A DNA stretch of 64,000 nucleotides from Bacteroidia bacterium (GTDB lineage Bacteria; Bacteroidota; Bacteroidia; SXHM01), in assembly GCA_022072225.1 (NCBI GenBank), contig JAJVIC010000009.1, forward strand, positions 920,482-984,481, given 5' to 3'. Positions within the stretch are counted from its first letter, which is position 1, and each line of letters starts with the position of its first letter. Of this stretch, positions 34,742 through 42,772 are shown in pieces. The position numbers and the translations under genes were made by a program. The notes under the pieces were generated by a model. That model saw only the letters and a list, made by a program, of their open reading frames with translations. It did not search any database and was not told where the DNA came from.

Positions 34742-35530
34742 TTATTCTACTACCTCAAACGAAGCGGTATTAATAAATGCATCGTCCTGAGTATAGAAGT
34801 CAACATAATAAGAGCCGGGTTTGTTAACTGTTACGTAAACATTGATGTAATTCCAGTCTTTGCTTGGTATGTCATAAGATTCTGCGGATATTTCATCTTC
34901 GCCCATATAAACATTTACGTAAACTTTTGACAGCAGCAGCGGTTCGTCTTGCTCAAGCATGGCCGCAATTTTGGCTGTTCCATTGTTCAGTTTAAATACG
35001 GTGCTTTCTCCGCTCATTATACCGCCTTCAGCAACACTCTCGCCTAAGGTGATAATTGAATTTTCATAGTAATAGGTATCAACATACGAATCATCGGTGC
35101 TGTACGGTTCCTCTTCGGGTACGAAAAAAATACTGGTGTTGGTTGAGGCTAATGTAGTATTTGATTTGTTTACAACATTAATTCTGTAATCGCCCTCTTC
35201 GGTAAAAAGCATGTCGTACATTGCCCAGTTTTGACCGGCTTTTACATCGTTGTTAAATGAATAAGTAGCATAGGTGTCATACAACCCGCTGTAGTTTTTC
35301 TTTTCAACCCTCAGGCTTAATTCATCCTTTATTTTTTTGTCCTGTGTATAAATTACATACACATAGCTGCCTCCAACCGGTTGTATGTCCCATGAGGCAT
35401 AAATATCAGAAGGAACACCGGTTACTTTATCGTAATTTCCACACAGCACTACCTGCGGCAGTGTTGATTGTGCAAATGATGAAAGGGTAACTGCAATAAG
35501 TGCAGCAATGAGGGAAAAAGTCTTTTTCAT
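34742..35530 (-). CDS. secreted hypothetical protein, 262 aa
   Basis: The start is taken at the ATG at 35530, because MKKTFSLIAALIAVTLSSFA-Q is a clean signal peptide. The longer frame crosses the promoter and inverted repeat. The mature part (~20-262) is Tyr/Asp/Val-rich and predicted all-beta: YVYVIYTQDKKIKDELSLRVEKK, ENSIITLGESVAEGGIMSGES, WNYINVYVTVNKPGSYYVDFYTQDD. It may be two Ig-like or C2-like domains. No sorting domain or catalytic motif is seen. An unusual inverted repeat spans its promoter. Confidence 0.75.
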   Translation of the reverse strand: MKKTFSLIAALIAVTLSSFAQSTLPQVVLCGNYDKVTGVPSDIYASWDIQPVGGSYVYVIYTQDKKIKDELSLRVEKKNYSGLYDTYATYSFNNDVKAGQNWAMYDMLFTEEGDYRINVVNKSNTTLASTNTSIFFVPEEEPYSTDDSYVDTYYYENSIITLGESVAEGGIMSGESTVFKLNNGTAKIAAMLEQDEPLLLSKVYVNVYMGEDEISAESYDIPSKDWNYINVYVTVNKPGSYYVDFYTQDDAFINTASFEVVE

Positions 35531-35534
35531 GGTA

Positions 35535-35610
35535 ATAATTATCAGTGATGTTGCGTTGCAAAATAACAACAAATTCTGTATCACTTGCAACATCACTGAT
35601 AATTATCAGT
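35535..35610. promoter_or_regulatory. 20-bp inverted repeat bracketing a promoter
   Basis: The arms ATAATTATCAGTGATGTTGC (35535-35554) and its exact complement (35587-35606) are separated by 32 bp that hold a minus-strand TTATTTTGC (-7-like) element. The right arm extends into a perfect 16-bp palindrome, ACTGATAATTATCAGT (35595-35610); the left half-matches it 13 of 16. It could be paired operators or an mRNA hairpin ending 4 bases before the ATG at 35530. Confidence 0.65.
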
Positions 35611-35615
35611 CATAA

Positions 35616-36083
35616 TCAATGCATTCTTAACAGGGCCATAAAAATCATCAGTAATATTAACAAGGCAGTTCGTAAGATCATGCTGTTGTAAAAAGACATT
35701 GTTGCAGCTGCTGCATTTCTTCGCAGGTATAGCAGTGTTGCCAGCACCAGCGGTGAAGTTACTACTGCTGCCACCACCAGTGCAAAAGCTCCGGGCCAGT
35801 GAAGGTGTTTGAATAAAATGCTTACCGGAATTAGCGACAGAAATAAACCGGAAACAACGGCTACCATTTTTTCGCTGTTATTGCCAAGAAAATAAAAACC
35901 AAGAGGGAAATATATAATGGCGAGTGTAATGAGTGACAACGCAATCATAATGTTAGCTCCGGGCCAGTGTTGAATTTTAAACAGTGCGCCAATAATACCT
36001 ATTACAATAATTATCCGTTCAATCCGGATGGTTTTGTTTTTTGCAGGTACTTTTTGTTCTGCATCAAGAATGTTTTCTGACAT
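35616..36083 (-). CDS. GldL-like small membrane protein
   Basis: 155 aa with four membrane helices after a charged N-terminus. Two helix-turn segments carry the same motif, LFKIQHWPGANIM (~37) and LFKHLHWPGAFAL (~95). [KH]-x-x-HWPGA is typical of GldL and related Bacteroidota membrane proteins, where helix residues couple the proton motive force to T9SS/gliding. This protein lacks the long cytoplasmic tail of GldL, so it is a short paralogue of unknown role. Confidence 0.7.
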   Translation of the reverse strand: MSENILDAEQKVPAKNKTIRIERIIIVIGIIGALFKIQHWPGANIMIALSLITLAIIYFPLGFYFLGNNSEKMVAVVSGLFLSLIPVSILFKHLHWPGAFALVVAAVVTSPLVLATLLYLRRNAAAATMSFYNSMILRTALLILLMIFMALLRMH

Positions 36084-36173
36084 GTTATTTTGTTTTTTTA
36101 GTTTTTCCGGATTGCCGGTTACAAACTGTTGAATGCAACTTTTTTTAAAAGTAACGGAAAGGTAAAAAATATT

Positions 36174-38363
36174 TTACCAATTCTTATTGGGGCGTGCGCC
36201 CATTTCAAACAGCAGCGTTCCGCCCTTTACAATATCGGAATGGTGCAGAAAAGGTTCTTCCAGTTTCTTCCCGTTCAGCGTAACAGATTGCACATAATAA
36301 TTGCGTTTGGAAACATTGTTGGCTATAATCTCAAACTTCTTTTCCCGGTTTTCAGGGTCAGGATAAAGGGTTGCTTTCGGAAACAGCGGTGTGCCGATGG
36401 CATACACACCTGTTCCGGGAGTAACGGGATAAAAACCCAGCGCGCTGAATACATACCATGCACTCATTTGTCCGCAGTCATCATCGCCCCACATGCCGTG
36501 GGGATTGTTATGGTAATTCAGCGCCCGCGCCCGTTTTACTTCGCGCTGCGTTTTCCATGCCTGACCAACATAGTTATACAAATACGTGTAATGATGCCCC
36601 GGTTCATTGGGATGTATGTAGCGGAAGCCTCTGAAATTCTTGTTCAGTTTTTTAATGAAATTCTCCTTGCCCATCAGTTCAACCAAGCCCGGAATATCGT
36701 GCTGCACGGCAAATAAATAGGTCCAGGGGCTGCCTTCGGTAAAGCCTGCCTTGGTGTCTTCATGCCAGGTGCCATCTGCATTGCGTGGTGCCATCATTCC
36801 TGTTTCGGGGTTATACACATTCACGTAGTTTTTGCTGCGCTTCATCAGCAGTTCAAAATCATCTTGCTTATCGTAAGCTTTTGCAACCTGCGCCACACAA
36901 AAATCATCGTAAGCACCTTCCAGAGTATTAGATACCGCTTCGTTGGTTTTATCAACGGGTACGTAACCCAGTTTTTTGTACCAGTGCAAACCGGCACGCG
37001 CTTCAATAAAGGTAAAGGGTGCGCGGTCGGCCCAGCGGTTTACACTGTCGTTTCCCGAAGGAACCATCGCATCTTTCATGCAGGCCTTGTATGCCCGTTG
37101 CAAATCAATTCCTTTCACACCTTTTACGATTGCATCGGCTACAACGGCATCGGCATGGGTGCCAATCATAATTCCCGTATAAGTAGGGTTGGGCCACTTC
37201 GGCATATAGCCGCCCTGTTCATACATCTGTGTGAGTGCGTTTACCATGCCCGCCACATGCTCGGGTGCGGTGAGAATAAGCAGGGGATGCTGGGCACGGT
37301 AAGTATCCCAAAGCGAGTAATCGTTGTAGCTGATGCCGTTGTGAATGGTGTCGTCAAAGGCGCTGTAATACCTGCCGTATTCGCTGAACTGGCGCGGAAA
37401 CAACAAGGTATGATACATAGCCGAATAAAATATTTTCTGCTGCTTTTTAGTTGCGCCTTCAATCTCAATGCGGCCTAAATAGTTATTCCATTGTTGTGCA
37501 GTTTCTTCTTTTACCTGTTCAAAGGTTTTGCCTGCTGCTTCGCGTTGCAGATTAGCTCGTGCCTGTTCTATGCTGATGAAAGAAGTAGCAATTTTTACTT
37601 CTACCGTTTTTATTCCTTTAGCAAACGAAACCCATGCACCACAGGCATTGGCAAGCTGTTCGGTGGTGTGGACACAGAGTGTATCATTCTTCCAGGTGCC
37701 GCAGGAAGTAAACGCTTCACTGAACTGAATAACAAAGTATCCTTTAAAGTTGGGCAGGGGAGGACACAATGCAGAAGAATGGCGGTCGCTGTTCCAGCCG
37801 ATTAGTTCGCGTTTGGCGCTGTCAATTTTTATCCAGCCATTGAAATCGGGAAGCTGACTGGCTTCTATCAATACCGATGGCTCAGCGTTTTTCGGAAAAT
37901 GATAGCGCATTACTCCGCAACGTTCGGTAGCAGTCATTTCAATGCGTATCTTCTTTGCTTTTGCGGTGCTCATTTTTACCGCATAGTAATGCGGACCTGC
38001 GGTTTCACTACTATGCGAAAAGCGGCTGCGCTTTTCTAAAAAAGTGTTATTTATTTTACCGGTTACAGGCTTTAGTGTTACATAACCGTAATCGCCCATC
38101 CACATGGCGGGCTTGTGTGAGGCGCGAAAACCGCGCAGCTTATGGTCTAAATACTGGTAGTTGGGTATGCGTATGCGGCTGTTGCGGGTACAAGCGGTCC
38201 AGTGCGTCATGCCAAAAGGGGGCGTTACAAAAGGGGTGGTGCGCCCGTAAAGAAAAAGGCCTTTGGTGCCGATGAGGGTGTTTACATTGTTAACCAAACC
38301 CGTTTGCGCAAATACCGCAACCGTTGCCATGCACAGCAGTAGGGTAGTGGTGAGCTTTTTCAT
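36174..38363 (-). CDS. GH92 alpha-mannosidase, secreted
   Basis: 729 aa with a signal peptide (1-19, VFA-QT). The GH92 N-terminal beta-sandwich (VNTLIGTKG...TPPFGMTHWTA, DHKLRGFRASHKP) runs to ~230. The catalytic (alpha/alpha)6 domain follows with SLWDTYRAQHPLL (~345), GGYMPKWPNPTYTGIMIGTHADAVVADA and ending MWGDDDCGQMSAWYVFSALGFYPVTPG (~600-625). GH92 enzymes are calcium-dependent exo-acting alpha-mannosidases, usually on N-glycans or yeast mannan. It has no T9SS tail, so a periplasmic location is likely. 15 bp separate it from the endonuclease gene. Confidence 0.93.
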   Translation of the reverse strand: MKKLTTTLLLCMATVAVFAQTGLVNNVNTLIGTKGLFLYGRTTPFVTPPFGMTHWTACTRNSRIRIPNYQYLDHKLRGFRASHKPAMWMGDYGYVTLKPVTGKINNTFLEKRSRFSHSSETAGPHYYAVKMSTAKAKKIRIEMTATERCGVMRYHFPKNAEPSVLIEASQLPDFNGWIKIDSAKRELIGWNSDRHSSALCPPLPNFKGYFVIQFSEAFTSCGTWKNDTLCVHTTEQLANACGAWVSFAKGIKTVEVKIATSFISIEQARANLQREAAGKTFEQVKEETAQQWNNYLGRIEIEGATKKQQKIFYSAMYHTLLFPRQFSEYGRYYSAFDDTIHNGISYNDYSLWDTYRAQHPLLILTAPEHVAGMVNALTQMYEQGGYMPKWPNPTYTGIMIGTHADAVVADAIVKGVKGIDLQRAYKACMKDAMVPSGNDSVNRWADRAPFTFIEARAGLHWYKKLGYVPVDKTNEAVSNTLEGAYDDFCVAQVAKAYDKQDDFELLMKRSKNYVNVYNPETGMMAPRNADGTWHEDTKAGFTEGSPWTYLFAVQHDIPGLVELMGKENFIKKLNKNFRGFRYIHPNEPGHHYTYLYNYVGQAWKTQREVKRARALNYHNNPHGMWGDDDCGQMSAWYVFSALGFYPVTPGTGVYAIGTPLFPKATLYPDPENREKKFEIIANNVSKRNYYVQSVTLNGKKLEEPFLHHSDIVKGGTLLFEMGARPNKNW

Positions 38364-38378
38364 TTTGGCTGTGCCTCT

Positions 38379-39269
38379 CTATTCTTCAAAGAAATCTTCA
38401 TCTAGTTGCTTAACTTCATAAGTGGATTTAATTTGTATTCCAACATTAAATTCATGCATTAAGTCTACTAGTTTATTGCCATCAATAAGGATGATTTTAT
38501 GATGTGCGCTTTTTGCCTTTTCTATAGCTCCAATGTCAAAGAGAGAAGTTGTGACAAATACTCCTTTGTTAGTATCTCCACTCATTGCGCCAATAAAATT
38601 TCTGATGTCTTTTTCGCGAACCTTATTTTCGTTAAATCTCTTCGCTTGTATGTAAATTTTATCCAGGCCTAATTTATCTTCATTAATAATTCCATCTATT
38701 CCACCATCACCTGACTTTGAAGTTTCTATAAATTCTCCATAACCCATTTTTTTAAGCAAGATCAGTATTACTTTTTCAAAATAATATGGATCTATTGTTT
38801 TTAGTTTTTCTAATAGATCGTTTTTTACCTCACTCTCGATTTGAGAAAAACCTTTGTCAATCAAATCTTGAGGAGAAGAACTTACTATTTCTTTTACATT
38901 TTCATCTGCTTTTTTGGACTTAGAATTTTCCTCGGTATAAAAGTTCAACGTACCAGAATCTTCAACTACGCTTTTCAATGTTAGGTTATTCTTTTGCTTT
39001 AATCCTTTTTCCGTAATTTTTACATTTCCTCTTTCGGGATAAAATATATAACCACCTTTTTTTAAATAGGATTTCCCCCATGCAATACGATTGTTTATTA
39101 GAATTTCTCCGGTTTTAGTTTTTTCCGTTAACTGTTCTTCAGTTAGTTTTGAAAAATATTTTTGAATTACAAGTCTTTGTAATTCTCTTGTATGAATTGT
39201 TTCACCGTTACTTAATACTTCTAAAATTGGAATAAATGTTTCGTAAAATTTTGGTATTTCCATATTCAT
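38379..39269 (-). CDS. Mrr-type restriction endonuclease
   Basis: 296 aa. An N-terminal winged-helix DNA-binding-like region (~1-95, TRELQRLVIQKYFSKLTEEQL; GYIFYPERGNVKITEKGLK) and a Lys/Glu-rich linker (~96-145) precede the Mrr catalytic domain (~150-275). PYYFEKVILILLKKMGYG, SGDGGIDGII (catalytic Asp) and IYIQAKRF (the QxK catalytic pair) fit the PD-(D/E)xK Mrr fold. Mrr enzymes cut methylated or otherwise modified DNA. The gene is clearly more AT-rich than its neighbours and has no partner methylase, which suggests horizontal acquisition. Confidence 0.9.
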   Translation of the reverse strand: MNMEIPKFYETFIPILEVLSNGETIHTRELQRLVIQKYFSKLTEEQLTEKTKTGEILINNRIAWGKSYLKKGGYIFYPERGNVKITEKGLKQKNNLTLKSVVEDSGTLNFYTEENSKSKKADENVKEIVSSSPQDLIDKGFSQIESEVKNDLLEKLKTIDPYYFEKVILILLKKMGYGEFIETSKSGDGGIDGIINEDKLGLDKIYIQAKRFNENKVREKDIRNFIGAMSGDTNKGVFVTTSLFDIGAIEKAKSAHHKIILIDGNKLVDLMHEFNVGIQIKSTYEVKQLDEDFFEE

Positions 39270-39357
39270 GGTTTGTTTTTGTTATCCCACAAGGGTATGC
39301 CTTTAATTTTATAAATCAAAATTCACTAACTAACCTATGGTTTTCAGTTTAGTTACT

Positions 39358-39463
39358 CTTTGTGCCCTTTGCGTTTTCTTTTCTTTGCGCACTTTGTGGT
39401 AAAAAATCCAACAGCCTTTAACCGCAAAGAACGCAAAGTAGCAGCCCGCAAAGGTCACAAAGG
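39358..39463. repeat. dispersed inverted repeat (CTTTGTGCCCTTTGCG family)
   Basis: The left arm (39358-39403, CTTTGTGCCCTTTGCG ... CTTTGTGGTAAA) is an imperfect complement of the right arm (39417-39463, TTAACCGCAAAGAACGCAAAG ... CAAAGGTCACAAAGG). It occupies the 204-bp gap between the Mrr and DUF2141 genes. A fragment of the same family (ACCGCAAAGACGCTAAGGCGCAAA) lies at 48944-48968. Confidence 0.75.
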
Positions 39464-39473
39464 AATTCAGACC

Positions 39474-39920
39474 CTACAAATACCTCACCTTCATCAACAC
39501 ATTCTGCGCCTGATCAGGCTTTACGGTAAGTTTAAATAAATCAAACTTAGGGCGGTTAAGTCCGGTAAGGTAAAAGTTGGAGAAGCCAAAACCTTCATCG
39601 GGCAGGCCAATAAAGTTGTAATCCATCTGTCCGTTGTTGCTTTCGTCATCCAGCAGGGCAAAGCCATATGTGCCCGGTTCTAAGTTGAATTTCACGGTCA
39701 TTTCGCCATTTACAGCTCCGTCTTTTTTATAGCTCAGCTTGCGGTATTCCTTATCGTCTTTAAAACTCCGGTCGTCTTTGAATATCTTGATGTGTATTTG
39801 TCCGCTGGTGCTGCGCATACCCGCAATTTTTACCTCTATGTTTTGGGCGGTTAGGGTTGTAAAACCCGTGAACAGCAGCAGCAAAAGGAATAGGGCAAGG
39901 GCTTTATGATGGGGTTTCAT
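39474..39920 (-). CDS. DUF2141-family secreted protein
   Basis: 148 aa from ATG 39920 (the frame opens earlier, inside the tandem array). The signal peptide MKPHHKALALFLLLLLFTG ends near TLTAQ (~26). The rest is a DUF2141 beta-sandwich: VKIAGMRSTSGQIHIKIFKD, FNLEPGTYGFALLDDESNNGQMDYNFIGLPDEGFGFSN and a KFDLFKLTVKP end. The family is periplasmic or secreted and of unknown function. A 21-bp tandem array lies upstream. Confidence 0.85.
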   Translation of the reverse strand: MKPHHKALALFLLLLLFTGFTTLTAQNIEVKIAGMRSTSGQIHIKIFKDDRSFKDDKEYRKLSYKKDGAVNGEMTVKFNLEPGTYGFALLDDESNNGQMDYNFIGLPDEGFGFSNFYLTGLNRPKFDLFKLTVKPDQAQNVLMKVRYL

Positions 39921-39997
39921 TTGGGTGATGGTGCAAATTCGGGGAGGTAAATTTAAGGGAAAAGTGCGCCAACAATTGTTCGTGCAGAAAAAGTAAT

Positions 39998-40328
39998 AAC
40001 CCATCCAGCATTTGTAATAACCCGTGCAGGATTTGTAATAGACTGTCCAGGATTTGTAATAACCCGTCCAGGATTTGTAATAACCCGTGCAGGATTTGTA
40101 ATAATCCGTGCAGGATTTGTAATAAACTGCGCAGGATTTGTAATAACCCGTCCAGGATTTGTAATAACCCGTGCAGGATTTGTAATAACCTGTCCAGGAT
40201 TTGTAATAACCCGTGCAGGATTTGTAATAAACTGCGCAGGATTTGTAATAACCCGTGAAGGATTTGTAATAAACTGCGCAGAATTTGTAATAAACTGTGC
40301 AGAATTTGTAATTATTTGCGCAGAATTG
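39998..40328. repeat. 21-bp tandem repeat array (AACCCGTGCAGGATTTGTAAT)
   Basis: Fifteen full units and one partial unit run without spacers. The 3' half, GGATTTGTAAT, is almost invariant, while the 5' half varies among ACCCGTGCA, ACCCGTCCA, AACTGCGCA and a few others. The last three units change to AGAATTTGTAAT. All units are exactly 21 bp (two helical turns, seven codons), and all three minus-strand frames tend to stay open. It fills most of the 566-bp gap between the DUF2141 gene and the gene at 40487. No gene is seen in the gap. Confidence 0.95.
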
Positions 40329-40454
40329 TAGATAGTTTTTTCGATAAATGATAGCAGTGGTTAACTATCAATAGAATACACAGCCAATCCGCTCCATTGA
40401 CCAAAATCACCCGCTTACATGACAGCCCTCATCGCACATCAGGTAGGGGCGGAA

Positions 40455-40462
40455 TAATTTTG
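40455..40462 (+). promoter_or_regulatory. -7 promoter box TAATTTTG
   Basis: Exact TANNTTTG match 24 bases before the ATG at 40487. It lies downstream of the alternative starts from 40397, so it supports 40487. Confidence 0.6.
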
Positions 40463-40486
40463 TCTTATAAATTATACTTAAAAACC

Positions 40487-41407
40487 ATGAAAACACACCT
40501 GCACCTATTTCTGCTGCTCTTTATTTCTGCAAGCGCATTTGCACAAAGCCCTATTATCTTTCGTCCAGGACCCGGTAACAACGATGGTACTGATGAGGGT
40601 GGATTAACCGGAGGTAAAGATGCTTTTGTTTATGAGGGCGACCCCGGTCTTAATTACGGAACCAATGCCGTTGTTGAGGCGCTGCCCATCAGCAACTGCA
40701 ATGCTACCCATTGCGAGGCTTTTATGCAGTTTGATTTAACCACCCTGCCGGCCAATGTTGAATCGGTTCATCTGGTTGTAAAACATGCTCCGCATACCAC
40801 TTATTGCTATTCGGGCTGTGCTGCCGATTTTTATTTTGCAATACTTACCGGAGCATGGGACGAAATGACCATTAATTACAACAACTTCCCTGCGCGCGGT
40901 GATGATTTTTACGGACCTGTTCCTGTTTCATTTCCCAATGATTTCGGAACCGTGGAATACGACATTACCGATGCCTACATTGCCTGGAAAAGCGGAGCAA
41001 CTCCCAACTACGGATTTACCATTTATACACCTACGATTGACTGTAACAATGCCGCGGTTTATTTTATGGTTTCGTCTTCTGACGATACCGAAGAAGCCAA
41101 CCGCCCCTATCTTAAAATTGTGGAAAGCACCAGTGGCATTGATAAGGGGGCACAAAAAACACGTTGCACGGTATTTCCAAGTCCTGCCAGCGATGCCCTG
41201 AACGTGGTGTTTACCCTCGGCAGCCCGCAAACAGTTAACTTCAGCCTTACCGACCTTGCCGGACGCACGGTGTATGCAACCGAAAAAATGCTGAACAGCG
41301 GTGAACAGAAAATCAATCTGTCTTTGGCCAATGTTCAGGCCGGAATGCTTCTCTATACCTTAACTACAACCGAAGGAAGTATTTCAGGAAAAGTGCTGAA
41401 GAAGTAA
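40487..41407 (+). CDS. secreted DNRLRE-like protein with T9SS type A sorting domain
   Basis: 306 aa from ATG 40487, where MKTHLHLFLLLFISASAFA-Q gives a signal peptide. A DNRLRE-type beta domain (~22-225) has DAFVYEGDPGLNYGTNAVVEAL, FMQFDLTTLPANVESVHLVV and later YDITDAYIAWKSGATPNYGF, which is the characteristic 'tagged carbohydrate-associated' pattern. The C-terminal ~75 residues (VFPSPASDALNVVFTL ... GMLLYTLTTTEGSISGKVLK) form a T9SS type A sorting domain. It is probably a surface structural or carbohydrate-associated protein. Confidence 0.85.
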   Translation: MKTHLHLFLLLFISASAFAQSPIIFRPGPGNNDGTDEGGLTGGKDAFVYEGDPGLNYGTNAVVEALPISNCNATHCEAFMQFDLTTLPANVESVHLVVKHAPHTTYCYSGCAADFYFAILTGAWDEMTINYNNFPARGDDFYGPVPVSFPNDFGTVEYDITDAYIAWKSGATPNYGFTIYTPTIDCNNAAVYFMVSSSDDTEEANRPYLKIVESTSGIDKGAQKTRCTVFPSPASDALNVVFTLGSPQTVNFSLTDLAGRTVYATEKMLNSGEQKINLSLANVQAGMLLYTLTTTEGSISGKVLKK

Positions 41408-41416
41408 ATAGCAGTT

Positions 41417-42664
41417 TTACAACTCCAGCGCATACACCACCAGCCCGCTCCTCAGTTTGGGCTCTATGTAAGTGCTTTTGGGTGGCATAAAATAGCCGCC
41501 ATCGGCTATGCGGTAAAACTCTGCGCCCTGAACGGGATAAAGGGTAAAGGCAACTTTCCATGCACCGCTGTCAACTTTGCGCACCAGTTCTTCCACACCC
41601 TTGGTGCCGCTTACAAAGCCTATGCGTTTATCGGTGCGCTGGTCCTGAATACCCAGAACGGGAGTAAGAATAAGTTCGGTAAGAATGGAAACATCCAGTG
41701 ATTTAACGGGATGACTTTCATTCAGTGCTTTATTGCGAAGTTCCAGCGCATACCAGTTTTGTTCCACATACATGCCAAAATGTTTGGCCTGTGCAGGTTT
41801 TACCATCTTGCTTCCGGTTGCTTTTACTTTAAAATTCTCTGATAGTTTTTCGGTAAAACGTTCAACACTTAATCCGTTTAAATCCCTTACAATGCGGTTA
41901 AATTCGCATATCTGCAACTGGTTGTCGGGAAAGTAAATGGCCATAAAAAAGTTATAGGCTTCATGGCCCGTATGGTTAGGGTTTTCGGCTTTCATTTCTT
42001 CGGCAAGCAGGGCAGAAGAAGAGCAGCGGTGATGCCCGTCAGCAATATAAATAGCGGGAATGGCAGCAAAGGCCGCTGTTATGTTTTCCACTTCTTTTGC
42101 CGCATTTACTTTCCATAATTTGTGGCGTATGCCGTCTGCGGTTATGAAATTAAAATCGGGTTTGCGCGTTGTTATTTCAGTTGTAAGCTCAGCAATTGCA
42201 GGCGAAGGGCGATAGGTCATGCACACCGGTTCGGCATTAATGTCGCACACACGCAAATAGTTTTTGAGCGTTTCTTCGCGCTCGGTAATGGTGTGTTCGT
42301 GTTTACGGATAACATTGTTCTTGTAATCTTCTACCGAGGCACAGCCTATGATGCCTGTATGCGATGTTCCGTTGATGACCTGTGTATAAATGTAAAGCGA
42401 TTCGGTGCTGTCCTGCACTAAAATATGGTTGTCAAGAAACGTTTGAAAACGCGCTTTGCTTTTACGAAAAAGCTCGGGCGAGTTGGGTTCGCTTTTTATA
42501 TCGCTTTTGTGTTCGGGAACAATCACGTGAAGAAATGAATTCGGATTTTCGTCCAGTATAACACTGCGTTGTTCTTTGGAATAAAAATCAAAGGGGCGGG
42601 TAACCACCTGTGCAACATTGTTTGCTGTGGGCGTAATTCCTTTGAAGGGTTTTATTATTGCCAT
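41417..42664 (-). CDS. DUF1015 family protein
   Basis: 415 aa without signal peptide. Family features are the start IIKPFKGITPT, the tract FYSKEQRSVILDENPNSFLHVIVPE, IYIADGHHRCSSSALLAEE (the conserved ADGHHR motif, ~215-225) and EFYRIADGGYFMPPKSTYIEPKLRSGL near the end. DUF1015 proteins are conserved in Bacteroidota beside serC and serA and may be kinase-like or act in serine metabolism; the function is not established. It lies downstream of serA on the same strand, with a palindromic element between. Confidence 0.88.
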   Translation of the reverse strand: MAIIKPFKGITPTANNVAQVVTRPFDFYSKEQRSVILDENPNSFLHVIVPEHKSDIKSEPNSPELFRKSKARFQTFLDNHILVQDSTESLYIYTQVINGTSHTGIIGCASVEDYKNNVIRKHEHTITEREETLKNYLRVCDINAEPVCMTYRPSPAIAELTTEITTRKPDFNFITADGIRHKLWKVNAAKEVENITAAFAAIPAIYIADGHHRCSSSALLAEEMKAENPNHTGHEAYNFFMAIYFPDNQLQICEFNRIVRDLNGLSVERFTEKLSENFKVKATGSKMVKPAQAKHFGMYVEQNWYALELRNKALNESHPVKSLDVSILTELILTPVLGIQDQRTDKRIGFVSGTKGVEELVRKVDSGAWKVAFTLYPVQGAEFYRIADGGYFMPPKSTYIEPKLRSGLVVYALEL

Positions 42665-42674
42665 TTTGTTATAC

Positions 42675-42760
42675 CGTCATTGCGAGGGAGGTACGACCGA
42701 AGCAATCTCCTGGTTGAAAAACTATAGCTTGAGATTGCTTCGCTGGCGCTCGCAATGACG
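42675..42760. repeat. dispersed inverted repeat (CGTCATTGCGAG ... GAAGCAATCTC family)
   Basis: The left arm (42675-42709) and right arm (42731-42760) are imperfect inverted copies of CGTCATTGCGAGCG...GAAGCAATCTC. It lies in the serA to DUF1015 intergenic gap. A degenerate copy of the same family is at 48305-48373. Confidence 0.85.
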
Positions 42761-42772
42761 ATTCAAATTTCA

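Noticed and set aside
36762-37478. 238-codon antisense open frame inside GH92
   Set aside because: The minus strand codes for conserved GH92 motifs over the same bases; the + strand frame lacks any signal or promoter.
39998-40328. CRISPR array or origin iterons
   Set aside because: There are no spacers. No replication gene, DnaA-box cluster or AT-rich unwinding region is nearby; the function is left open.
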